Shown here: one piece after another, positions 1 to 12,626 of the stretch
Layout: every line of letters starts with the position of its first letter
Numbering within the stretch: position 1 is the stretch's first letter
Source of the DNA: Silurus meridionalis
Taxonomy: Eukaryota; Chordata; Actinopteri; Siluriformes; Siluridae
DNA: 64,000 bases
Assembly: GCF_014805685.1 (NCBI RefSeq)
Contig: NC_060884.1
Coordinates: forward strand, 14,366,856 to 14,430,855
Direction: 5' to 3'
Notes under the pieces: generated by a model
What the model was told of the DNA's origin: nothing
Databases searched by the model: none
The model's input: only the letters and a program-made list of their open reading frames with translations
Program-made: the position numbers and the translations under genes

Positions 1-1227
1 TATACAACCCTGCTTTCTGCATGAGCCCTGGTCTCGCTGAGTGACTAACGGGGCATAGTTCTTAGCTATAAATGCAATTCTATTGTTAAAAGAGCTTCAT
101 CATATAATCTGACACCAAGAACAGATTCAATTGTTCAACCATGCTTTTATTAATATCATCACATACAGTATGACAACTACTACAACTCTAACATCAAGTC
201 TTTTTTTCAACTTTAACCAACATGGCTTTTGCAGGTGTGGTTATAATCTAGCCTAAACAAAAACATTTCTGTATAATTTCATTCACAGTGACTGATGTCT
301 TTTCTGAGGAATTAAAACAATAATGCGAAAATACACCACTAATTGATCGATATCTTGTGGTGCAGCTCTACACTGTATTATTCATACATCTTATGTTGAA
401 ATGCCACCTGTCAAATGATTCGCTTTTTATTACTCATTAGATATCACACCGTTGCTAATTACATGGCACATTAAGTCTCAGTCTCGGGGACTTCATGTAC
501 TTCAAAATGTGCAGGAAACTGAGCTTCTCATTAGCCTGAGAAAAATACAAATGATCTTATCAACAGAATTCAATAAAATTATTTTGCATTGTTTTTTAGA
601 ATTTATCTCACTCAATGTTTCCTGTCAGAATGTTGCAGATTGACAGTGCGTACTACATTTAATAACTCTGTACATGGCAGACCTGTCCCTGTCGCAACAT
701 ACTGCTCTTTAATAAGAAACATGTCTCTAAGTGCTACAAGTACCTGCATGCATTAACAGCTAAGCAGGCGGAAAGCCATCTTTTGCCTTGACTGTAAATT
801 CTCAATTTGAGTTTTGCTCCACACTCAAGTGGAGGCCTGTGGAGCTGCTTTAGTAAAGGATTACATGTATTTACAGGCAACTAAACGTTGAGCATGCTCA
901 AGTGAGTTTATGTCCAAAAACATGTATGATTGTACAAACAAATCCAACAAATGCTTCCAGATGTATTTGTTTTACAACTTTACAAATACTATAAAAGTGG
1001 GATGAAGACCTGCTTATTTGTCCCGCTTAAACTTTCTCTAAATAGTCATATTGTGGATGTTGTTTAGCTGCTGAAATCTTACCACTAGTCTAAATGATTT
1101 GTTATAACACAAGAGTTTGCCACCTCAAAAAGACATACATGGTGCAATATTATAACTAGTAGGCTGGTCTTCACTTTCACCTTTATTTGGTTTTATTTGT
1201 GAACACAGATGAAGACAGAAAGCGAGC

Positions 1228-1228
<1 letters not shown>
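1..1228. other. Gene-free unique AT-rich DNA
   Basis: No convincing exon, RNA gene or repeat is visible. The only open frame above 60 codons (452-643) has no recognisable motif and no coding character. It is read as background. Confidence 0.5.

Positions 1229-1266
<38 letters not shown>
1229..1266. repeat. (GA)n microsatellite
   Basis: Alternating AG dinucleotides preceded by an impure purine stretch (agcgagcgag). Confidence 0.95.
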
Positions 1267-1268
<2 letters not shown>

Positions 1269-2724
1269 GCCTGAAGGCAAAGACTAGCATTTATGGTTCA
1301 GCTAAAGGTAAAACTCATTACTTGGCCTGGTGTCACTAAACAGCTGTCCTACATGGCTCAGGGGTTGTTAGACTCAAGTGACAGCACAAGCTAAAAGAAA
1401 ATGAGTCTACACTTTGGACACTCTGGCTTCACTGTAGTTTACTTATACTAAGCAATCTTAACTACAAAAAATAGCTCCCGTTTTTGAGTTCAGCAACAAA
1501 TAACAAAAGACAATTTGAAAGTGGTGGTAAACACGAGGATGATGAAATCAGCTTCAATGTGATACGACGTAGTGCATTCATGAAAACCTCAATAAAAATA
1601 GCAGCCGCTCAAGACGAAGACCATCTGAGCATAGTCGTTCAAAAAAACAAATAAGCTACACAGCAGCATAAGATGCCGTCTAGTGTAGCTATCATGTCAT
1701 GTCTGAAAAGCTGAATGGGGTTTCTCAGACAATAAGTGTTTCCAGTCTAGAGTGAATCATAGCCCAACCACACTCATTTCCTGCACGTGTTTATCTAGAA
1801 AAAAAAAAAAAAGGGGAGATGCAAGCTGCCTGGACTTGTTTGTAACACACAAGATGGAGGGAAGAAGAGCTGAGTGAAGAACTAAGTGTCTACCTAAAGC
1901 ATGCTTGTTTTGGGAGACATAGAGAAAAGTGAACAATTCAAACCAGAAATCATTGTGGCACTGATTATCTCACAGTATATCGGGCTTGAATGCGCTTTGT
2001 GGAATAATAATAGTTCAGGGCAGCAGGGATACAGCTGCATGTTCGTGAGTCTCCAGTGGGAACTTGACGCATGAGGTAGACACTTAGTAGTCACCTCAAA
2101 GATCTCACCTGCAGGCTTTCAGACTTCACATCAACTTAGTCCTACTTAAACTAAAAAAAATCTACTGTAGACATGTTCAATTGTTACCGTTCAAGAACTT
2201 GAACATCACGCATGTCAGTGTACCATACTGGATGCTGTTAACTAAACAGTGTAATCTGAATCTGGAGCATTCTTTTCATGATCTGGAGGAAGGTTCGTGT
2301 CTGCTGCTCTTTAGCCTGCTGCTCTTTATCTGTTTTTGGCTTATTTTGCAGGAGGATTCACAGTGTTTACAGTAGACGCTGGCTACCTTCCAGAGTAAAG
2401 ATCTGAACATAAAGAAGCTGCTCACTGACGAAACTTGTCAGTGTCACCTTGTCAAAGACCAATCTTCTTTACACAACAGCAAGCAAGAAACAGTCACCAA
2501 AATGGAGAGAAATTACTCCAGCCTATTAAGACTATCACAATTTAATAATCTGTGCCAGCTGTTTATCTTCGGAATAATCAGCACTTGGCCCGGATCTTCT
2601 TTGGAGCTAAAGTTTTGGATAATACTTCTCATATGCTGCACAAAAGTTTGGTCATAGGCAAAAAAGTAAAAACAAAGTTGAATTGACAGGTGAGTATAAA
2701 ACAAGTAATTGCAAATCACACACT
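1267..2724. other. Gene-free unique DNA
   Basis: It includes a 12-A run near 1800. The open frames at 1894-2094 and 2181-2375 resemble no known protein. Nothing else is supported. Confidence 0.5.
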
Positions 2725-2754
2725 CACACACACACGCACGCACACACAGTGAGC

Positions 2755-2813
<59 letters not shown>
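2725..2813. repeat. Hairpin-forming CA/GT compound microsatellite
   Basis: A CA-rich stretch with GCAC interruptions is followed directly by its reverse complement and then a long GT run. Positions 2725-2741 and 2753-2769 are perfect 17-bp inverted arms around an 11-nt loop. This is a microsatellite array with cruciform and Z-DNA potential. Confidence 0.95.
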
Positions 2814-2814
<1 letters not shown>

Positions 2815-4775
2815 TTTCAGATTACTTGTTTTAGGCTAACCTTTAATTCTAAACATTTCAGGAGTAAAATGTTTCAGCAAGACTTAAGAAATGAGATTAT
2901 AAATATATAAAAATAAACTTCAGCTTTAAAAAATGCTGATACAGATATCAGCCAAATAAGTACAATAATATAAAAAAAATGGAATCAGATAATAGTAGAC
3001 ACACAGTAATCATTTTGCTGACATAATATTTCTGTTAATAGTGAGAGAGAATTCTTAATATGTATTTATTTTACCTCAAGCATTTAGATAACTGTTAAAT
3101 ACAAACATACACCCTGTCCAGGAATTTGTGTGTATATTTGGATGTGTGTGAGTGTGTAACGGGTTGCAGCCAGTCGCATTGTATGACGTGTCTGACCCGG
3201 GGCAAAATGATTTATTCCGTTACAGACTTAGGCCAGGTTTTTTTGACTATACTTGAATTCCTATAATGAAAATATTTTGAAATCTGATTCCACAGAAATG
3301 AGACTAACAATCTGATGACCGATATGACAAAAAGAAATCATGAAATATGAGAAGGCTACTGATACATTGACATGTCTACAGCATTGTTTTTTAGATTTTA
3401 AATAATCGGTAAGACATTGCTCTTGTTTCACAAGCTAGAGTGACTGCTACAAATTTAGAACAAGTTTGGGTTGGCAAGCATAGCAGTTTAACTTAAAATA
3501 ATAACAAGATGAACCCAAAATTATCTCTCGTAACCAATGACTTGGTTCCTAGTATTAATGAAGTCATCAACTGCAGCTGTTTTCCCCTAATCCTTTTTCA
3601 GAATTAAACCAGCAAGCCAACATTCTGCAATAATCATTTAAATCATACATAAAAATGATTTTTTTCATCATGTTTGAAGGGGCAGTCTGAGCTATGACTG
3701 TGTGGATGAACTCATGCCTCATAATTTTCCTCCTTATATTATATTTATATATTTATTATTATATATACAGTACAATATGTATTGGTAAATCATGACACTT
3801 CTGTTTGTATTTTAGATATCTAAGATACTAGATCTATAAGGATTAATGTAAACATAGCAAAAATAAAAAATAAACAAAGAAAAACAAAAAAACACTGAAA
3901 ATGCACCAAAAATGCTGTGCACCAAAAATTACTGAGATATGTAGAAATTTGAGGAAATCACCTGAACCTCGAAACATGAAAGGTTCAAAATGGTCAAGAT
4001 GCTCTAGGATAGATAGGAGACCAGAAATTAGCACTCTTTTCCCTCTAAATGAAATGTAGATTTACAGACCCCTTACACATGGAGCATTTTCAAATAAGCC
4101 TATTTAAGGGCACTACAGTTACAATAATAAAAAGGGCACTTTATTCGATTAATGGATTTTGGGATGTGCCTTATTATAAACTGTTTCGAATAAATATTTA
4201 AATGTGTTTGTTGTACATGTTATGAGTATGTGTAACATTTTTCAATGAATGATGGTAGATCGGCTTACTGTGACAGTGTGTGCTTGTGTGTGTGTGTGGG
4301 GGGATTGTTGAGAGCCCTGCCCACCTGTCTGTCCTGGCTTTCATAATGCTTAACAACTGTGCTGATGACAAATTTTGCAGAAAGGAATGAGAGCTTACAT
4401 TTTATTGTACAGGGTGAACGGAGAGAGAGGGAGAATGTGTGTGTGAGAGAAAGAGCAGGAGGAAGAGGAGTCACTGGAACCGAAATGCTCTCGAGACAGA
4501 CCTGCTCTTTTTGTCCTGAAGGAACAAATTCATACATACTTTAAATATATTTTTTTAAATGCACATTCCGAATTCTCTTCCTTTTTCCAACAAGAACCAG
4601 TTGCCTATCCCGCTAGAGGAAATGAAGCAGTTACTTGTAATTTGCTAACATTAGCAATGTCACTATTATTAATTACTATTTTTCTTTTTCTAATCTCCAA
4701 TCTTTCATATGGCCACCATGTGATAAAGTTTTTTTATGATGATTTAGCACTACCATAGCTTTGAATGTGAAATGT

Positions 4776-4783
<8 letters not shown>
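2814..4783. other. Gene-free AT-rich DNA
   Basis: No exon or recognisable mobile element is seen. A run of AT-rich sequence lies near 3730-3780. Short impure GT (4284-4300) and GA (4421-4450) tracts produce spurious open frames on both strands at 4265-4544. Confidence 0.5.

Positions 4784-4834
<51 letters not shown>
4784..4834. repeat. (GA)n microsatellite
   Basis: About 25 uninterrupted AG units follow AAAGAG. Confidence 0.95.
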
Positions 4835-4837
<3 letters not shown>

Positions 4838-5974
4838 AAACAAACAGATGGTATTGGGATGAAAATGGCTAATAGAATTACTGCAAGGAATCTTTTTGAA
4901 GACCTAACAATCTATATGTACAAAAGCATAAACAAAAGCAGAAGTTCTGTAGTTATTGCAATCGAGACATTATTGATATTTCCAATTGCACTAGCACTAG
5001 GGTGTAACCAAAAGGGGCCGAGGTGTATACTTGAAGGTTAGCCATGATTTACATGCCTTTACTCAATGTTTCAATCACCTGACAGGTTGCTTCAAACTGA
5101 AGTTGTTTTTCTAAGCAATAAATCAAATGTGTATTATGTGAGCATAGTGATGCCAGTCAGGTTTTCTCATACCCAACTAAAAGTCACTGCACAATTTGTT
5201 GCTCTTGGCTTGATAAGTGCTGAGTATTTGAGCAATTACTCTTTAAGTTTAATATTCAGTATATGTAATAATACACTTTTTCGTCACTGTGCTTGTTCTC
5301 AAGACAGCTTTGTCTTCAACAATTTCAAGTCTGGAATCAGTTGTTGGTAATGTCCTTCAACTTACTTGTGCACTTAAGAGCACAAACTAGAATTTCAGGT
5401 TTTGAAGTCGCAAGTCCCTCCCTGCAGCTGCCGTTTTCCTATGCATGTAGTGTTGTTTAATGTTTGCTCTTAAAGTATTAAAAGAAGAAAACAAATACCA
5501 ATAATGTGTTCAGTGATGCATTCCTATTCTAAATTATATGATTGGAAACTTTGGTGTTATATACAATATTTTCCTATCAACATGTATATTATGTGGACCA
5601 CAGTATACTGTACAAGAAACTACATGCTGATTTGCAGTGAGCTTACCGATTTGTGTTCAACAAAAATAAAAGTTATATCATATAAAAAATGTAGGCAATC
5701 TTAACTTTACAGACAGTTAAGATCAGACAAGAAGTTGCATCTTGTGAATTCGAATTTGCACGAACCAAATTTAGATTTATAAAATCGCTTTATCTCAGAC
5801 ACACAACGCAGTGACACAACACAGTGACAGGTTTAAAAGAATGAGGTGTGTCTTTGTCATGAATGTTTTCATGTGGAGCAATCAAGGTGTTGGGAAAGTG
5901 TTCATCAGTTGTGGTGACAGAGACGGTATGCTGAGAGGAGAACACGGTTTATTTATTCCATCTAGTTACACAGA
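4835..5974. other. Gene-free unique DNA
   Basis: Open frames at 4859-5041, 5066-5350, 5504-5704 and 5811-6059 lack recognisable domains. The last one simply runs into a GA array. Nothing else is supported. Confidence 0.45.
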
Positions 5975-5998
5975 AAGAGAGAGAGAGAGAGCTGAAAG

Positions 5999-6044
<46 letters not shown>

Positions 6045-6063
6045 GACAGAGAGAGCTGAAAGG
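5975..6063. repeat. Impure (GA)n array with internal duplication
   Basis: A GA-rich tract of about 90 bp contains GACA interruptions. The unit gagagagagctgaaaggc occurs once near 5984-6001 and again near 6046-6063, bracketing the purest part. This points to slippage or unequal exchange inside the array. Confidence 0.85.
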
Positions 6064-7566
6064 CAAGTAGGGGCGTGCAGTGCTCTCTGAAATCTACCCC
6101 TTTATTTCTAATGGCAGGACCACAGCACAACTGCTGCTAATACTTCCCCTGGTTGAAGTTACTTGAATAATCTCAGCTAATAATTATTCATGAAATGAAT
6201 GAGGCATATTGGAATGACCTCTCTCTAACAACTGCACTTTTACTTGACTTTTAGTGAAAATCCTTTGCTTCTCCTATAGGTTCTAAACCATATACAATAT
6301 ATTGTTTCCCTTTTACTCAGAATAAAGATCTTTTGTACTGTGATATAGTACTCTTAGTTTTATAGCTCAACTACACTGATTTTACAACAGGCAGGAAAAA
6401 TGTGGTTTAGAAGACAGTTACCAGAAAAAAAAAATTGGGGCTGTGTTTCAACATGCCAAAATGAAAGCTGATGAATACATCCAGAGTGCTAAATAAGATA
6501 TAATATATTCCTTTTTAGTGTTTATTAATCTTTTGTGTCCATTTGATATACAAATAGGGAAATCAACATAAAATAGATTTACAAATGCACAGAATTATCT
6601 TGAGTAGGACTGTATATTGTTCACAATGCTTTCTGTATGGTCTCCTTTTGTTTTTCAAACCCAGTTGTAGTTTATTGACAGTGGCGTGTTAACTCTGATT
6701 TATACTTTTAGAGAAAAGTATGTTTAAGTACATTTCTGATGATACTAAATATTAATATTTATGTACAATTTTACTTTGAAACCTCCGGAGTCTGGATAAC
6801 GGATGATCTGAGTTTTTTATTCACACCAGCACCTCTAAGGTGAACGTCTTTTTTCCATTACTTTTCTATATTGACTCACAACAATCTTAATCCTTTTTAT
6901 CCACCAGCATGGCGGCTTAAGTTTGTTTGCCTGACTTGGCACAAACATTTTACTAACATGTGATGCTAGGCTAGGCTAAGATGATCTAACCCTTTTAGCC
7001 ACCACCCAACTACTATTATCAGTGAATGGCAAGAAGGAGAAGTGGTTGAAAGAGAAAGACAGAGATAGAAAAAAGAGAGAGAGGTGGGAGAGGGCACATT
7101 GAGCAGCATGCGTGTGTGTAAACATCCTGCAGGCAATGGGAGTTATCCTGGGAAATATTTATCTTAGCTGGTAACGCAAAGAGGCAGCCAAAGCCTTAAT
7201 CTGGCCTTTAGCTATTTTCTCTGAGAAAAATCTGACAAAGGAGGGGGAGCATATGTATGGGGAGGGATGGAGAGGGCAAATGACCGAGGTTGCAAAGGAT
7301 AGCTGGTGATAGAGAAAGAGAGAGAGAGAGAGAGAGAGAGCACGAGAAGGCAAAATGAAGTAAAGGAGTTGTGATGGATAAATAGATGTGGACAGGAATG
7401 CCTTGATGGTGATGGGATGGGGAGAGGGTGAATATTCAGCATGGGGAAGAGATGGATATGGCAGTGGAAGACCTGTAGGGTACAGACAAGGGTGGAGACA
7501 AAGGCATGGGGTTTAAGGTGAGGGAAACAGAGAAAAGATTGAAACTTGCATTCATATGGGTATAAG
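6064..7566. other. Gene-free DNA, purine-rich in its second half
   Basis: No exon is seen. A GA microsatellite lies at 7313-7340 and further impure GA tracts near 7049-7095. The 151-codon minus-strand frame at 7212-7667 is serine/leucine-rich because it reads through CT-rich sequence, so it is not treated as a gene. A high-complexity stretch at 7130-7240 could be conserved non-coding sequence, but no comparison is possible here. Confidence 0.4.
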
Positions 7567-8226
7567 CAGAGAAGGCAAAAGTACACACATCCTTTACTCA
7601 AGTAGAAGTACAGATACTCATGTTTTAAAAGACTCTGGTGAAAGTTAAAGTACTGACACTTTTTCACTCAAGTTAAAGTAAAGAAGTATGACATATACTT
7701 AAGTAAAAAGTAGCCATTACCACTACCTGTTTAAGTGTCATGCTGGTAACTTGACCTTTCCTCAAATTAATATATTAATACAAAAGAATTTCAAATTTTG
7801 TGTGTATCTAATAAATGTGTCCAGGATGAACAACCACCATATATAACACAAGCAGAGCAAAGATGAGAAGGTTGTTCAGGTGATCAGGAAAGTCTCTGTT
7901 CTTTGTTAGCTTTATAGACTAGCCTACGTCTGTGGTGAGTGAGAGCCAGGAAATAATACACCAGCGGTAGGTTAAAAAAGCCACACAAAGAAAAAAAAAC
8001 GGTTGATGAGCTGAAAACGTCACTCAATGAGAGGAGAAGAAAAAATATTGATCATTTTCCCAAATAGATTAAAACTAAAGTAACGAGCCTAGTTTGAAAA
8101 TGTAAGAAGTAGAAAGAACAGATATTTGTGTAAAAAAATCTATTGGATGAAAGTTAAAAGTTCTCAGAAAAATTAATATTGAAGAAGAGTAACAAAGTGT
8201 TTGTACTTCGTTACTTGCCATCTCTG
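7567..8226 (+). mobile_element. Non-autonomous hAT-type element
   Basis: The left end begins cagagaaggcaaaagtac. The right end, read on the minus strand, begins cagagatggcaagtaac. These are terminal inverted repeats of the CAG-type used by hAT elements. Subterminal sequence is full of ACTCAAGTA and GTACTTCGTTACT motifs typical of a very common teleost hAT repeat class (family recalled from general knowledge). No transposase coding is left in the 660 bp. The 8-bp flanks (ggtataag and ggtgtaca) agree at only 5 of 8 positions, so the copy is old or the target duplication has decayed. Confidence 0.7.
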
Positions 8227-11041
8227 GGTGTACATTTGCAACTTTATTAGGGGAGTTGCATAGTGGGTTTATGGCATGTTTTATCTTTGTAGGGACTTAT
8301 AGTGCTGTCCCCAAGAGAATTTTTTAAAACAAGACTCGTTTATCACTGATGTTTAGGTTACAAATGTAGGTGTGTATATATATATAGTATTAATGAACTA
8401 AATTTATAATGATGTCAATAAAAGGTTCTCACAAGCATTGACATTGCATCAAATAAGTAATTCTAATGAATTGGCAAGAGTCTTAAAAACACATAAAATG
8501 ATATAATATTGCGGTACTATATATATTTTTCTTTTATCAATATCTTGCACTTTTTTTGGCTAATTTGTTAGTGAAAATGTGCATGTAACACTTTATGAGA
8601 GCTCTGGACCCATTTTAATACAAAGCATTCAATTACATACACTTCCAAGAAGCCGAAAGAAGGTTTAATAAAGTACTGGAGGGAACATCTCTACCTACTT
8701 CTATCTATCTTTCCTTTTGAGACGTGTTATTGCATCTTATATCATAAACCTATAACGCTTTTTTTATGCACATTCTACAACATTTTAAAGCGCCATAAAG
8801 TTATTTCACATACTTTAAGATTGACAAAATAAGATTGCTTAAAAAGTACAGCAAACAAATTATCTCAGTTAACCTGATAACTGAGATATACCTATGCTTC
8901 TTGTATCCACTTTATTCACACTATTATTTTGCATAATACTAGGCAATATGCTTCTGTGAAAGATCTGTTCAGGGCCAATACTCCAGTCTTTCTGTGCACA
9001 GCCGAAATTTAACCAGGTCTCCACCTGCTTGTCTGTCTATGTTAATTGTCATTTGAGATGACTCCTCCCTTTTGATCATCAGAATTCATGTGTCTAGGCA
9101 TCCAGTTTAATGCAGGATGCATGCATGTGATTTTTGGAGGGTGCGGATTCAGGAAAAACTGCTTAAGGGTTGTTTTTTTATCTATTTCAAAGTTAAAACA
9201 CTATCATCAGCTAACTCCAAAGACACATTTAACTATTCAACTAATGACTAATGTTAATTTAAGAAAATAAATGTCGGATAAGCCGGATTGTGTCTGTTTG
9301 ATGTGGTGGAGACAGTAAGTGTGAGCTGTGGTGGAAGGGCAAAAAGACTGTGGTCATGTGAGCTTATCTCAGCTTATCTCAGGGCTGAGCAGTGGAAATA
9401 ATTGCGGACAGAAACCTGCACAGCACACACCTGGACCACTTCAGCAGTAAAATGCATGAATAGTGCAACAGCACACACAGAACAAACTGAAAAGTTTTGC
9501 AGCTGCAGTTAAATGAACTGAATGGGACTCATGCTGTTGGTATGTCTGGTATGGAGGCATTAATATAGAGACCACATGTAAAGGAAAAACATTTACTCTG
9601 TAAATACTAAATACGATAAATACCTTACTTGCTAAAGCTGTCTTTTTCTAAATATACCAATAAAAGGCATAAATTGATAAACCTTTAGACACCTTTAGTT
9701 AATAGAACAATTTTTCTTCTGTTTATACCAATCACAGAATCAAAATTTGAATAAATTCAAAGTGTGTCCTGTGTACTGTAGCAGCACAACCAACCTCTTG
9801 TATTTTTTTATTTGGAATGACAGCCCAATCAGTCTCATCAATATGATCTCAGGTTTTTTTTTCTTCTCTCTACTGGCACGCTACAAAGAATTAACGAACA
9901 CACCCTGGCTTTCAAAAGAGTTACAGAGGTTAAGCACTGACAAAAAATTACTTTGTGGTGTGTGGAAACATCATAAATATTGTCTAATTGATTATTATGT
10001 TTATTATAAGTGCAATAAACCAAATATAAGATTATTAAACCTATCGTTTGCCTCAAGCTTGAAATAATGCTGCTATAATGGCAGATGGATCATTTCTTAA
10101 AAAAAAAACAAAAAAAAAAAACAATGACATGAGTAAAAATGGTTTTAATCTTCTTAATTCTTAATATATTTCAATATATATTCTTTTCCTATTCCTATTA
10201 TAATAGAATAAGTAATACTACTATTCTAAATTATTTAGAAGATATTTAAGATATTTACACTCGTTGCAGTGATATTATGTGTATGGTATGTATATATTCC
10301 ATAATAATTATAAAAAGTCTGCTAATAACTGATTGAAAGGTAAGTATATATGCGTACATAAACAATGCTTTCTTTTTGATGTTTAAATAACAGTGACAAA
10401 GGTTTTAATACTAAAATCGTTCCATTGTGTCATGGTTATCTGCAATATGCTTGTTGTAGGGAGTATAAATCAGTTAAAAACCAATACACAATGTAATGAT
10501 TTGGCAGTTGCTTTTTTTACCTTGCATGTTAACCTCCATCTCTTACATTTTGTAAAAAAGGGTCTAGAACTAGAGTTCAATTGTGTCCTGTTTGGCACGT
10601 TCAGATTTCTTCTTTACAATCAGACCAAAAGGCTGCTAAACAGCAGTGTGCTGTGACAGAAAGAAAATTGAGGGCATGTTGTAGCAGGTAGAGTTATACA
10701 GGGTCCAATAACTACAAACAGCAAAAGTGAAATGACATGGCACTGCTTTTTGCAATATTGGCATTTTACTGAGGCAATTTTTTTTACCTGGGGAAATTTT
10801 TGTTCTGACTCAAAAGCATTCCTTTCCACCATTTTAAGTACATACACAAGAAATAGTGCATTTAATCAACTCTTTATACTATGAGAAAAATGAGAACAAC
10901 AGCGTGAACCGTGGATTATGCATGCGCCCGTGGTGCTGGAAAGGGCAAATTACATTGCTGTCTCTTCTACTGAGCATCAGCCTGACACACACACTGGCAC
11001 AGTCCCAGTCACGTCCTTCCCCAAAGTGCAGTCTAACTCTA
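8227..11041. other. Gene-free AT-rich DNA
   Basis: No exon is recognised. The longest frame (9747-10067, 106 codons) contains a stretch around TPWLSKELQ that vaguely recalls linker sequence of LINE polyproteins but is too short to classify. Short poly-A tracts lie near 10100-10121. A GATA-rich duplication of agcttatctc occurs near 9361-9380. Confidence 0.4.
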
Positions 11042-11092
11042 TACACACACACACACACATACACACACACACACACACATACACACACACAT
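11042..11092. repeat. (CA)n microsatellite
   Basis: CA units are interrupted by two AT dinucleotides. Reading frames through it on both strands give artificial HT or CV repeats. Confidence 0.95.
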
Positions 11093-11274
11093 CTATGATC
11101 TATTTGTCTATGTGAAACGTTATGTGCTCAGGATATTTAAATGCCACATCCTGACATCTAAGGTGCAAAACATTCCTTTTAATTCCTTTTAAAACATTTT
11201 AATGTTTTAAGAACATTTCAAATTACAACAAACTTAAAAATGTATCCCCTTTTCTGACCATCAGAGATTAAGGG

Positions 11275-11445
11275 TAAGATTAATTAAACAATTAGCTGAA
11301 CACGCTTTATTAAGAGCCCCAGCCAGTGCCTTGGGAGACACACTTCTCAGTTAAGAGGCCATGGGCTCTTTTAATCAAATTATCATTATCAATACCATAA
11401 TGATTATGGTTTGTGTTCAGACCTTGCCTTGAGCATGATTCAGAC
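11275..11445. promoter_or_regulatory. Candidate conserved non-coding element (homeodomain/GATA-site rich)
   Basis: Non-repetitive sequence with closely spaced TAATTA, CAATTA and TTTAATCAAATTA motifs next to two TTATCA (GATA-type) motifs. It also has imperfectly mirrored ATTATCATTATCA and CATAATGATTATGG stretches. Such AT-core clusters without coding potential are typical of developmental enhancers. This is an inference from composition only, and conservation cannot be tested here. Confidence 0.22.
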
Positions 11446-11918
11446 AACAGTAATGTGAGTGAAGGAAATGACACATTTACACTCACACACATACACATGA
11501 AGAAGTGTAAATCCCAACACATAAAGTTGAACAGAAAATCGGCTTACACATGTTGAGGCTTATATGCATGACTGCAAATGAAATACTGTGTATATAAGAG
11601 AGTGGTGTATGTGTAAAAGAGGGTGTGCCTACAAATTCTTTGTGATATGCTGCTACAATGTCCTTACGGAAATTCAGTGATTATTGTTTTAAACGGCAAA
11701 TTTCACAGCATATTGTATATATATAATAAGAAAATGTTTTATTTCTGTTTCTTTCATGGCATCTTTTTAGGGTCAACTTTAAACTCAATAATAAATGCAA
11801 AATAAATAGTCATGAATGTAATCTCCCATCTAATACTTGAATCAGATACTTGAAAACATGCAACTACAAGGAGTGATAATATATAGTTCCCTTATATTTA
11901 CTGTGTTCCTGCCCCCCT

Positions 11919-11920
<2 letters not shown>

Positions 11921-11976
<56 letters not shown>
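11921..11976. repeat. (TC)n microsatellite
   Basis: An uninterrupted CT dinucleotide array at the downstream end of a CCCCCC-containing pyrimidine tract. It is followed by purine-rich AAGAAGAAAGG sequence at 12060-12110. Confidence 0.95.
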
Positions 11977-12470
11977 ACTCCCAGCGGCATGTCTGCTCTC
12001 AGTCTCCTCTACATCTGCAAGTGATCTCCTCCAGCCCTGAAACACTCTTTTACCCCTGAGAAAAAAAGAAGAAAGGAGGGGGAAAAAAGAAAGAAAGGGG
12101 AAAACAGAGAGTTTACTGCATCCTGGCACATCCTGCCTTAATGAGAAACCCCCCATCTGTCCCCAGCAGGACAGACAGAGAGAGAGGGACGGTCGTGCCA
12201 AGCAACGGAAAAGAGGACTGAGTGAGATGGGGGTTTGCTGCACTGACCCTTCTGTATGGCGGCTTCTCATTAGCTTAAGCTAGGGAAGCTTGTTAACCTT
12301 GCTAATCGAAACGGGAACTAGGATAAAGCCCTGGAATTTACTGCCAGCTTGTCTTACATCAAAGGACACTGGGTAGTTGTACTCTGTGTGTTCGTGTGTG
12401 TGTCTGCATTATGGAGTAAATTTGATTACATGTATTGAACATAAAGACACACAAAAAATACTTAGCATAA
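11977..12470. other. Gene-free DNA between two pyrimidine arrays
   Basis: A purine-rich segment (12055-12110) is followed by high-complexity sequence (12120-12370). The 142-codon minus-strand frame 11842-12270 is driven by the CT array and ends in RE repeats, so it is not a gene. The stretch at 12250-12370 (gcttctcattagcttaagct onward) looks non-random, but its function is unknown. Confidence 0.4.
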
Positions 12471-12471
12471 T

Positions 12472-12527
<56 letters not shown>

Positions 12528-12528
12528 T

Positions 12529-12568
<40 letters not shown>

Positions 12569-12571
12569 TTT

Positions 12572-12626
<55 letters not shown>
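12471..12626. repeat. (CTTT)n microsatellite, about 156 bp
   Basis: Tetranucleotide CTTT array with two phase breaks (near 12527 and 12569), so three blocks in different register. The homopyrimidine/homopurine strand asymmetry allows triplex formation. Confidence 0.97.

Noticed and set aside
7212..7667. 151-codon minus-strand frame, Ser/Leu/His-rich
   Set aside because: It reads through CT-rich sequence and into the left end of a hAT-type element. No domain, no conserved start context and no splice signals.
11842..12270. 142-codon minus-strand frame ending in RE repeats
   Set aside because: The open frame is created by the CT array and the purine-rich tract beside it.
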